Source: Synchiropus splendidus (Eukaryota; Chordata; Actinopteri; Syngnathiformes; Callionymidae). Taken from it: a stretch of 64,000 nt of DNA. The notes beneath the pieces were generated by a model that worked only from the letters and a program-made list of their open reading frames with translations, was not told the origin of the DNA and searched no databases. The DNA lies in contig NW_026527054.1 of NCBI RefSeq assembly GCF_027744825.2, positions 1,860,001 to 1,924,000 on the forward strand, given 5' to 3'. Positions 11,489 to 22,263 of this stretch are shown here, piece after piece (position 1 is the stretch's first letter; every line of letters begins with the position of its first letter). A program made the translations under genes and the position numbers.

Positions 11489-11505
11489 CCAACAAGATCT
11501 TATCT
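11489..11505 (-). promoter_or_regulatory. Very short LINE 5' leader, with a YY1-like core at the start codon
   Basis: Only 17 bases separate the insertion boundary from the native ATG. Immediately after it the sense strand reads GGATGGCGGCGCC, sharing the GATGGCGGC core of a YY1 site, which some LINEs use near their 5' end. The leader is too short to hold a full internal promoter, so the copy may be 5'-truncated. The YY1 reading is tentative. Confidence 0.3.
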
Positions 11506-11511
11506 CATTTT
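11506..11511. repeat. Target-site duplication, right copy (CATTTT)
   Basis: Matches 8197-8202 and continues directly into CAGCCTGAGATAAGG, the normal next part of a satellite monomer. The insertion therefore fell within the segment just after the monomer's ACGCGT palindrome. Confidence 0.85.
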
Positions 11512-12297
11512 CAGCCTGAGATAAGGTCGATTCCGGAACGACAAACATAAAAATGTTGATAACTTTCGAAAAACACTTCAGACAGCTTAGATTTGATGTG
11601 CAACTACTAGAAAGACCCTTTCTGCTATAGTGTTAGGTCAAAATTTCATGTTCAGAAGCTTCCCTGGAAAGTTATGGGACAATGCAGAAAACAATTTTTC
11701 ATCCTGAGATACGGTCGATTCTGTAACGCCAAACATTAAAATGTTGATAACTTTCGAAAAACACTTCAGACAGCTTAGATTTGATGTGCAACTACTAGAA
11801 AGACCCTTTCTGCTATAGTGGGAGGTGAACATTTCATGTTCTGAAGCTTCCCTGCAAAGTTATGGCACAATGCAGACAACGCGTTTTCAGCTTGAGATAA
11901 GGTGGGTTTCGGAACGCCAAACATAAAAATGTTGATAACTTTCGAAAAACACTTCAGGCAGCTTAGATTTGATGTGCAACTACTAGAAAGACCGTTTCTG
12001 CTATAGTGGGAGGTGAAAATTTCATGTTCTAAAGGTTCCCTGCAAAGTTATGGCACAATGCGTAAAACGCGTTTTTAGCCTAAGATAAGGTCGATTCCGG
12101 AACGCCAAACATAAAAATGTTGATAACTTTGGAAAAACACTTCAGACAGCTTAGATTTGATGCGCAACTACTAGAAAGAACCTTTCTGCTATAGTGGGAG
12201 GTCAAAATTTCATGTTCTGAAGCTTCCCTGGAAAGTTATGGGACAATGCAGAAAATGCATTTTCATCCAGAGATAAGGTAGATCCAGAACCCCACAC
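11512..12297. repeat. Satellite monomers between the LINE and the 8-mer HOR
   Basis: About four monomers and no gene. The one at about 11630-11740 carries a cluster of rare variants (GTGTTAGGTCAAAAT, AATTTTTCATCCTGAGATACG, GATTCTGTAACGCC, CATTAAAATG) that recurs almost unchanged at about 61580-61690. One monomer near 12280 lacks a base (GTAGATCCAGAACCCC). Confidence 0.88.
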
Positions 12298-13802
12298 ATA
12301 AAAATGTTGATAACTTTCGAAAAACACTTCAGACAGCTTAGATTTGCTGTGCAACTACTAGAAAGACCCTTTCTGCTATAGTGGGAGGTCAAAATTTGAT
12401 GTTCTGAAGCTTCCTTGCAAAGTTATGGCACAATGCAGAAAATGCGTTTTCAGACTGAGATAATGTCGATTCCGGAACGCCAAACATAAAAATGTTGATA
12501 ACTTTGGAAAAACACTTCAGACAGCTTAGATTTGATGTGCAACTACTCGAAAGACCCTTTCTGCTATAGTGGGAGGTTAAAATTTCATGTTCGGAAGCTT
12601 CCATGCAAAGTTATGTCACAATGCAGACAATGCGTTTTCAGCCTGAGATAAGGTCGATTCTGGAACGCCAAACATAAAAATGTTGATAACGTTCGAAAAA
12701 CACTTCAGACAGCTGAGATTTGACGTCCAACTACTAGAAAGAACCTTTCTGCTATAGTGGGAGGTCAAAATTTCATGTTCTGAAGCTTCCCTGGAAAGTT
12801 ATGGGACAATGCAGAAAATGCATTTTCATCCTGAGATAAGGTAGATTCCGGAACGCCACACATAAAAATGTTGATAACTTTCGAAAAACACTTCAGACAT
12901 CTTAGATTTGATGTTCAACTACTAGAAGGACCCTTTCTGCTATAGTGGGAGGTTAAAATTTCATGTTCTGAATCTTCCCTGCAAAGTTATGGCACAATGC
13001 AGAAAACGCGTTTTCAGCCTGAGATAAGGTGGGTTCCGGAACGCCAAACGTAAAAATGTTGATAACTTTGGAACAACACTTCAGACAGCTTAGATTTGAT
13101 GTGCAACTACTAGAAAGACCCTTTCTGCTATAGTGGGAGGTGAACATTTCATGTTCTGAAGCTTCCCTGAGAAGTTATGGCACAATGCAGAAAACGCGTT
13201 TTCAGCCTGAGATAAGGTGGTTTCCAAATCGCCAAAGGTAAAAATGTTGATTACTTTGGAACAACACTTCTGACAGCTTAGATTTAATGTGCAACTACTA
13301 GAAAGACCCTTTCTGCTATAGTGGGAGGTCAAAATTTCATGTTCTGAAGCATCCCATGGAAAGTTATGGGACAATTCAGAAAACGATTTTTCATCCTCAG
13401 ATAAGGTCGATTACAGAACGCGAAACATAAAAATGTTCATAACTTTCGAAAAACACTTCAGACAGCTTAGATTTGATGTGCAACTACTAGAAACACCCTT
13501 TCTGGTATAGTGGGACGTGAAAATTTCATGTGCTGAAGCTTCCCTGCAAAGTTATGCCACAATGCAGAAAACGCGTTTTCAGCTTGTGATAAGATGGGTT
13601 CCAGAACGCCAAACATAAAAATGTTGATAACTTTCGAATAACATTTTAGACAGCTTAGATTTGATGTTCAAATACAAGAAAGACCCTTTCTGCTATAGTG
13701 GGAGGTTAAAATTTCATGTTCGAAAGCTTCCATGCAAAGTTATGGCACAATGCCGAAAACGCATTTTCAGTCTGAGATAAGGTCGATTCCGGGACGCCAA
13801 AC
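12298..13802. repeat. 8-monomer higher-order repeat, copy 1 (1505 bp)
   Basis: Eight monomers with one extra base (8 x 188 + 1). The extra base lies in a GAAGCATCCCATGG variant of the usual GAAGCTTCCCTGG. The unit starts with a GATTTGCTGTGC variant and repeats at +1505 with no difference in the stretches I compared. The extra base itself is duplicated, which shows it predates the duplication. Confidence 0.92.
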
Positions 13803-15307
13803 ATAAAAATGTTGATAACTTTCGAAAAACACTTCAGACAGCTTAGATTTGCTGTGCAACTACTAGAAAGACCCTTTCTGCTATAGTGGGAGGTCAAAAT
13901 TTGATGTTCTGAAGCTTCCTTGCAAAGTTATGGCACAATGCAGAAAATGCGTTTTCAGACTGAGATAATGTCGATTCCGGAACGCCAAACATAAAAATGT
14001 TGATAACTTTGGAAAAACACTTCAGACAGCTTAGATTTGATGTGCAACTACTCGAAAGACCCTTTCTGCTATAGTGGGAGGTTAAAATTTCATGTTCGGA
14101 AGCTTCCATGCAAAGTTATGTCACAATGCAGACAATGCGTTTTCAGCCTGAGATAAGGTCGATTCTGGAACGCCAAACATAAAAATGTTGATAACGTTCG
14201 AAAAACACTTCAGACAGCTGAGATTTGACGTCCAACTACTAGAAAGAACCTTTCTGCTATAGTGGGAGGTCAAAATTTCATGTTCTGAAGCTTCCCTGGA
14301 AAGTTATGGGACAATGCAGAAAATGCATTTTCATCCTGAGATAAGGTAGATTCCGGAACGCCACACATAAAAATGTTGATAACTTTCGAAAAACACTTCA
14401 GACATCTTAGATTTGATGTTCAACTACTAGAAGGACCCTTTCTGCTATAGTGGGAGGTTAAAATTTCATGTTCTGAATCTTCCCTGCAAAGTTATGGCAC
14501 AATGCAGAAAACGCGTTTTCAGCCTGAGATAAGGTGGGTTCCGGAACGCCAAACGTAAAAATGTTGATAACTTTGGAACAACACTTCAGACAGCTTAGAT
14601 TTGATGTGCAACTACTAGAAAGACCCTTTCTGCTATAGTGGGAGGTGAACATTTCATGTTCTGAAGCTTCCCTGAGAAGTTATGGCACAATGCAGAAAAC
14701 GCGTTTTCAGCCTGAGATAAGGTGGTTTCCAAATCGCCAAAGGTAAAAATGTTGATTACTTTGGAACAACACTTCTGACAGCTTAGATTTAATGTGCAAC
14801 TACTAGAAAGACCCTTTCTGCTATAGTGGGAGGTCAAAATTTCATGTTCTGAAGCATCCCATGGAAAGTTATGGGACAATTCAGAAAACGATTTTTCATC
14901 CTCAGATAAGGTCGATTACAGAACGCGAAACATAAAAATGTTCATAACTTTCGAAAAACACTTCAGACAGCTTAGATTTGATGTGCAACTACTAGAAACA
15001 CCCTTTCTGGTATAGTGGGACGTGAAAATTTCATGTGCTGAAGCTTCCCTGCAAAGTTATGCCACAATGCAGAAAACGCGTTTTCAGCTTGTGATAAGAT
15101 GGGTTCCAGAACGCCAAACATAAAAATGTTGATAACTTTCGAATAACATTTTAGACAGCTTAGATTTGATGTTCAAATACAAGAAAGACCCTTTCTGCTA
15201 TAGTGGGAGGTTAAAATTTCATGTTCGAAAGCTTCCATGCAAAGTTATGGCACAATGCCGAAAACGCATTTTCAGTCTGAGATAAGGTCGATTCCGGGAC
15301 GCCAAAC
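13803..15307. repeat. 8-monomer higher-order repeat, copy 2 (1505 bp)
   Basis: Tandem copy of 12298-13802. The match ends just past 15307, where the next monomer reads GATTTGATGTGCATC instead of GATTTGCTGTGCAAC. Confidence 0.92.
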
Positions 15308-18300
15308 ATAAAAATGTTGATAACTTTCGAAAAACACTTCAGACAGCTTAGATTTGATGTGCATCTACTAGAAAGACCCATTCTGCTATAGTGGGACCTG
15401 AAAATTTCATGTTCTGAAGCTTCCCTGCAAAGTTATGGCACAATGCAGAAAACGCTTTTTCAGCTTGTGATAACGTGGGTTCCGGAACGCCAAACATAAA
15501 AATGTTGATAACTTTCGAAAAACACTTCAGACAGCTTAGATTTGATGTGCAAATACTAGAAAGACCCTTTCTGCTATAGTGGGACGTGAAAATTTCATGT
15601 TCTGAAGCTTCCATGCAAAGTTATGGCACAATGCAGACAACGCGTTTTCATCTTGAGATACGGTCGATTCTGGAACGCCAAACGTAAAAATGTTGATAAA
15701 TTTGGAAAAACATTTCAGACAGCTTAGATTTGATGTGCAACTACTAGAAAGACCCTTTCTGCTGTAGTGGGAGGTGAAAATTTCATGTTCTGAAGATTCC
15801 TTGCAAAGTTATGGCACAATGCAGGAAACGTGTTTTCAGCCTGAGATAAGGTCGATTCAGGAACACCAAACATAAAAATGTTGAAAACTTTCGAAAAACA
15901 CATCAGACAGCTTAGATTTGAGGTGCAACTACTAGAAAGACCCTTTCTGGTATAGTGGGAGGTGAAACTTTCATGTTCGGAAGCTTCCCTGCAAAGTTAT
16001 GGGACAATGCAGAAAACGATTTTTCATCCTGAGATAAAGTCGATTCCGGAACGCCAAACATAAAAATGTTGATAACTTTCGAAAAACACTTCAGACAGCT
16101 TAGATTTCATGCGCAACTACTAGAAAGACCCTTTCTGCTATAGTGGGAGCTGAAAATTTCATGTTCTGAAGCTTCCCTGCAAAGTTATGGCACAATGCAG
16201 AAAACGCGTTTTCAGCCTGAGATAAGGTGGGTTCCGGAACGCCAAACATAAAAATGTTGATAACTTTGGAAAAACACTTCAGACAGCTTAGATTTGAAGT
16301 GCAACTACTAGAAAGACGCTTTCTGCTATAGTGGGAGGTGAAAATTTCATGTTCTGAAGCTTCCCTGCAAAGTTATGGCACAATGCCGAAAACGCGTTTT
16401 CAGCCTGAGATAAGGTGGGTTCCGGAACGCCAAACATAAAAATGTTGATAATTTTGGAAAAACACTTCAGACAGCTTAGATTTGATGTGCAACTACTAGA
16501 AAGACCCTTTCTGCTATAGTAGGAGGTGAACATTTCATGTTCTGAAGCTTCCCTGAGAAGTTATGGCACAATGCAGAAAACGCGTTTTCAGCCTGAGACA
16601 AAGTGGTTTCCGAAACGCCAAACGTAAAAATGTTGATAACTTTGGAACAACACTTCAGATAGCTTAGATTTAATGTGCAACTACTAGAAATACCCTTTCT
16701 GCTATAGTGGGAGGTGAAAATTTCATTTTCTGAACCTTCCCTGCAAAGTTATGGCACAATGCGTGAAACGCGTTTTCAGCCTGAGATAAGGTCGATTCCG
16801 GAACGCCAAACATAAAAATGTTGATAACTTTGGAAAAACACTTCAGACAGCTTACATTTGATGTGCAACTACTAGAAAGACCCTTTCTGCTATAGTGGGA
16901 GGTGAACATTTCATGTTCTGAAGCTTCCCTGCAAAGTTATGGCACAATGCGTAAAACTAGTTTTCAGCCTAAGATAAGGTCGATTCCGGAACGCCAAACA
17001 TAAAAATGTTGATAACTTTGGAAAAACACATCAGACAGCTTAGATTTGATCTGCAACTACTAGAAAGACCCTTTCTGCTATATTGGGAAGTTAAATTTTC
17101 ATGTTCAGAAGCTTCCATGCAAAGTTATGGCACAATGCAGACAACGCGTTTTCAGCCTGAGATAAGGTCGATTCTGAAACGCCAAACGTAAAAATGTTGA
17201 TAACTTTGGAAAAACATTTCAAACAGCTTAGATTTGATGTGCAACTACTAGAAAGACCCTTTCTGCTGTAGTGAGAGGTGAAAATTTCATTTTCTGAAGC
17301 TTCCCTGCAAAGTTATGGCACAATGCCGAAAACGCGTTTTCAGCCTGAGATAAGGTGGGTTCCGGAACGCCAAACATAAAAATGTTGATAACTTTGGAAC
17401 AACACTTCAGACAGCTTAGATTTAATGTGCAACTACTAGAAATACCCTTTCTGCTATAGTGGGAGGTGAACATTTCATGTTCTGAAGCTTCCCTGCAAAG
17501 TTATGGCACATTGCGTAAAACACATTTTCAGCCTAAGATAAGGTCGATTCCGGAACGCCAACCATAAAAATGTTGATAACTTTGGAAAAACACATCAGAC
17601 AGCTTAGATTTGATCTGCAACTACTAGAAAGACCCTTTCTGGTATAGTGGGAGGTGGAAATTTCATGTTCTGAAGCTTCCCTGCAAAGTTATGGGACAAT
17701 GCAGAAAACGATTTTTCATCCTGAGATAAGGTCGATTCCGGAACGCCAAACACAAAAATGTTGATAACTTTCGAAAAACACTTCAGACAGCTTAGATTTC
17801 ATGTGCAACTACTAGAAAGACCCTTTCTGCTATGGTGGGAGGTGACAATTTCATGTTCTGAAGCTTCCCTGAGAAGTTATGGCACAATGCAGAAAACGCG
17901 TTTTCAGCATGAGACAAGGTGGTTTCCGAAACGCCAAAGGTAAAAATGTTGATAACTTTGGAACAACACTTCAGACAGCTTAGATTTAATGTGCAACTAC
18001 TAGAAATACCCTTTCTGCTATAGTGGGAGGTGAAAATTTCATTTTCTGAACCTTCCCTGCAAAGTTATGGCACAATGCGTGAAACGCGTTTTCAGCCTGA
18101 GATAAGGTCGATTCCGGAACGCCAAACATAAAAATTTTGATAACTTTGGAAAAACACTTCAGACAGCTTACATTTGATGTGCAACTACTAGAAAGACCCT
18201 TTCTGCTATAGTGGGGGGTGAACATTTCATGTTCTGAAGCTTCCCTGCAAAGTTATGGCACAATGCGTAAAACGCGTTTTCAGCCTAAGATAAGGTCGAT

Positions 18301-18537
18301 TCCGGAACGCCAAACATAAAAATGTTGATAACTTTGGAAAAACACATCAGACAGCTTAGATTTGATCTGCAACTACTAGAAAGACCCTTTCTGATATAGT
18401 GGGAGGTTAAATTTTCATGTTCAGAAGCTTCCATGCAAAGTTATGGCACAATGCAGACAACGCGTTTTCAGCCTGAGACAAGGTGGTTTCCGAAACGCCA
18501 AACGTAAAAGTGTTGATAACTTTGGAACAACACTTCA
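15308..18537. repeat. Satellite monomers, mosaic copy of left-arm HOR material
   Basis: About 17 monomers and no gene. 16248-16967 corresponds to 5231-5950 at +11017 bp, while 15.5-15.9 kb corresponds to 4.86-5.23 kb at +10641. The two offsets differ by exactly two monomers, so this copy holds two monomers (about 15.87-16.25 kb) that the left arm lacks. Confidence 0.85.
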
Positions 18538-21500
18538 GACACCTTAGATTTGATGTGCAACTACTAGAAAGACCCTTTCTGCTATAGTGGGAGGTCAAAA
18601 TTTGATGTTCTGAAGCTTCCTTGCAAAGTTATGGCACAATGCAGAAAATGCGTTTTCAGACTGAGATAAAGTCGATTCTGGAACGCCAAACATAAAAATG
18701 TTGATAACTTTGGAAAAACACTTCAGACAGCTTAGATTTGATGTGCAACTACTCGAAAGACCCCTTCTGCTGTAGTGGGAGGTGAAAATTTCATGTTCTG
18801 AAGATTCCCTGCAAAGTTATAGCACAATGCAGGAAACGCGTTTTCAGCCTGAGATAAGGTCGATTCAGGAACACCAACCATAAAAATGTTGAAAACTTTC
18901 GAAAAACACTTCAGACAGCTTAGATTTGATGTGCAACTACTAGAAAGACCCTTTCTGCTGTAGTGGGAGGTGAAAATTTCATGTTCTGAAGATTCCTTGC
19001 AAAGTTATGGCACAATGCAGGAAACGCGTTTTCAGCCTGAGATAAGGTGGGTTCCGGAACGCCAAACATAAAAATGTTGATAACTTTGGAAAAACACTTC
19101 AGACAGCTTAGATTTGAAGTGCAACTACTAGAAAGACGCTTTCTGCTATAGTGGGAGGTGAAAATTTCATGTTCTGAAGATTCCCTGCAAAGTTATGGCA
19201 CAATGCCGAAAACGCGTTTTCAGCCTGAGATAAGGTGGGATCCGGAACGCCAAACATAAAAATGTTGATAATTTTGGAAAAACACTTCAGACAGCTTAGA
19301 TTTGATGTGCAACTACTAGAAAGACCCTTTCTGCTATAGTAGGAGGTGAACATTTCATGTTCTGAAGCTTCCCTGAGAAGTTATGGCACAATGCAGAAAA
19401 CGCGTTTTCAGCCTGAGACAAGGTGGTTTCCGGAACGCCAAACGTAAAAATGTTGATAACTTTGTAACAACACTTCAGATAGCTTAGATTTAATGTGCAA
19501 CTACTAGAAATACCCTTTCTGATATAGTGGGAGGTGAAAATGTCATTTTCTGAACCTTCCCTGCAAAGTTATGGCACAATGCGTGAAACGCGTTTTCAGC
19601 CTGAGATAAGGTCGATTCCGGAACGCCAAACATAAAAATGTTGATAACTTTGGAAAAACACTTCAGACAGCTTACATTTGATGTGCAACTACTAGACAGA
19701 CCCTTTCTGCTATAGTGGGAGGTGAACATTTCATGTTCTGAAGCTTCCCTGCAAAGTTATGGCACAATGCGTAAAACGCGTTTTCAGCCTAAGATAAGGT
19801 CGATTCCGGAACGCCAAACATGAAAATGTTGATAACTTTGGACAAACACATCAGACAGCTTAGATTTGATCTGCAACTACTAGAAAGACCCTTTCTGCTA
19901 TATTGGGAGGTTAAATTTTCATGTTCAGAAGCTTCCATGCAAAGTTATGGCACAATGCAGACAACGCGTTTTCAGCCTGAGATAAGGTCGATTCTGAAAC
20001 GCCAAACGTAAAAATGTTGATAACTTTGGAAAAACATTTCAGACAGCTTAGATTTGATGTGCAACTACTAGAAAGACCCTTTCTGCTGTAGTGGGAGGTG
20101 AAAATTTCATTTTCTGAAGCTTCCCTGCAAAGTTATGGCACAATGCCGAAAACGCGTTTTCAGCCTGAGATTAGGTGGGTTCCGGAACGCCAAACATAAA
20201 AATGTTGATAATTTTGGAAAAACACTTCAGACAGCTTAGATTTGATGTGCAACTACTAGAAAGACCCTTTCTGCTATAGTGGGAGGTGAACATTTCATGT
20301 TCTGAAGCTTCCCTGAGAAGTTATGGCACAATGCAGAAAACGCGTTTCCAGCCTGAGACAAGGTGGTTTCCGAAACGCCAAACGTAAAAATGTTGATAAC
20401 TTTGGAACAACACTTCAGACAGCTTAGATTTAATGTGCAACTACTAGAAATACCCTTTCTGCTATAGTGGGAGGTGAAAAATTCATTTTCTGAACCTTCC
20501 CTGCAAATTTATGGCACAATGCAGACAACGCGTTTTCAGCCTGAGATAAAGTCGATTCTGAAACGCCAAACGTAAAAATGTTGATAACTTTGGAAAAACA
20601 TTTCAGATAGCTTAGATTTGATGTGCAACTACTAGAAAGACCCTTTCTGCTGTAGTGGGAGGTGAAAATTTCATGTTCTGAAGATTCCCTGCAAAGTTAT
20701 GGCACAATGCAGGAAACGCGTTTTCAGCCTGAGATAAGGTCGATTCCGGAACGCCAAACATAAAAATGTTGATAACTTTGGAAAAACACTTCAGACAGCT
20801 TAGATTTGATGCGCAACTACTAGAAAGAACCTTTCTGCTATAGTGGGAGGTCAAAATTTCATGTTCTGAAGCTTCCCTGGAAAGTTATGGGACAATGCAG
20901 AAAATGCATTTTCATTCAGAGATAAGGTAGATTCCAGAACGCCACACATAAAAATGTTGATAACTTTCAAAAAACACTTCAGACAGCTTAGATTTGATGT
21001 GCAACTACTAGAAAGACCCTTTCTGCTATACTGGGAGGTTAAAATTTCATGTTCTGAAGCTTCCCTGCAAAGTTATGGCACAACGCAGAAAACGCGTTTT
21101 CAACCTGAGATAAGGTGGGTTCCGGAACGCCAAACATAAAAATGTTGATAACTTTGGAAAAACACTTCAGACAGCTTAGATTTGATGTGCAAATACTAGA
21201 AAGACCCTTTCTGCTATAGTGGGACGTGAAAATTTCATGTTCTGAAGCTTCCATGCAAAGTTATGGCACAATGCAGACAACGCGTTTTCAGGCTGAGATA
21301 AGGTCGATTCTGGAACGCCAAACGTAAAAATGTTGATAAATTTGGAAAAACATTTCAGACAGCTTAGATTTGATGTGCAACTACTAGAAAGACCCTTTCT
21401 GCTGTAGTGGGAGGTGAAAATTTCATGTTCTGAAGATTCCTTGCAAAGTTATGGCACAATGCAGGAAACGCGTTTTCAGCCTGAGATAAGGTGGGTTCCG

Positions 21501-22263
21501 GAACGCCAAACATAAAAATGTTGATAACTTTGGAAAAACACTTCAGACAGCTTAGATTTGAAGTGCAACTACTAGAAAGACGCTTTCTGCTATAGTGGGA
21601 GGTGAAAATTTCATGTTCTGAAGATTCCCTGCAAAGTTATGGCACAATGCCGAAAACGCGTTTTCAGCCTGAGATAAGGTGGGTTCCGGAACGCCAAACA
21701 TAAAAATGTTGATAATTTTGGAAAAACACTTCAGACAGCTTAGATTTGATGTGCAACTACAAGAAAGACCCTTTCTGCTATAGTAGGAGGTGAACATTTC
21801 AAGTTCTGAAGCTTCCCTGAGAAGTTATGGCACAATGCAGAAAACGCGTTTTCAGCCTGAGACAAGGTGGTTTCCGAAACGCCAAACGTAAAAATGTTGA
21901 TAACTTTGGAACAACACTTCAGATAGCTTAGATTTAATGTGCAACTACTAGAAATACCCTTTCTGCTATAGTGGGAGGTGAAAATGTCATTTTCTGAACC
22001 TTCCCTGCAAAGTTATGGCACAATGCGTGAAACGCGTTTTCAGCCTGAGATAAGGTCGATTCCGGAACGCCAAACATAAAAATGTTGATAACTTTGGAAA
22101 AACACTTCAGACAGCTTACATTTGATGTGCAACTACTAGAAAGACCCTTTCTGCTATAGTGGGAGGTGAACATTTCATGTTCTGAAGCTTCCCTGCAAAG
22201 TTATGGCACAATGCGTAAAACGCGTTTTCAGCCTAAGATAAGGTCGATTCCGCAACGCCAAAC
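18538..22263. repeat. Long-range copy of the window's left end
   Basis: Base 18538 aligns with base 1, and diagnostic variants track at +18537 through about 21.0 kb. After that they track at +16281 through 22263, where the rare GATTCCGCAACGCC of about 5966 reappears. The offset drop is 2256 bp, so this copy has one 12-mer unit where the left arm has two. 18537 is 81 x 188 plus the 3309-bp insertion, so the register is kept. Confidence 0.9.

Larger units (their letters stand above)
8203..11505 (-). mobile_element. L2/CR1-like non-LTR retrotransposon (LINE)
   Basis: A 3303-bp insertion whose sense strand is the minus strand. In sense order it has a very short leader (11505-11489), one long ORF encoding apurinic-like endonuclease then reverse transcriptase (11488-8429), a 3' UTR of about 180 bp, an AATAAA signal, and a tail of seven TCTAAG-type hexamers. 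There are no LTRs. A single-ORF body with a short-repeat tail instead of poly(A) is characteristic of the CR1/L2 group, and protein motifs agree with fish L2-like elements. The element is visibly more GC-rich than the satellite. No ORF1 is present, so it is either 5'-truncated just before ORF2 or belongs to a family whose active copies start there. The open frame and clean duplication point to a recent insertion. Confidence 0.95.
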
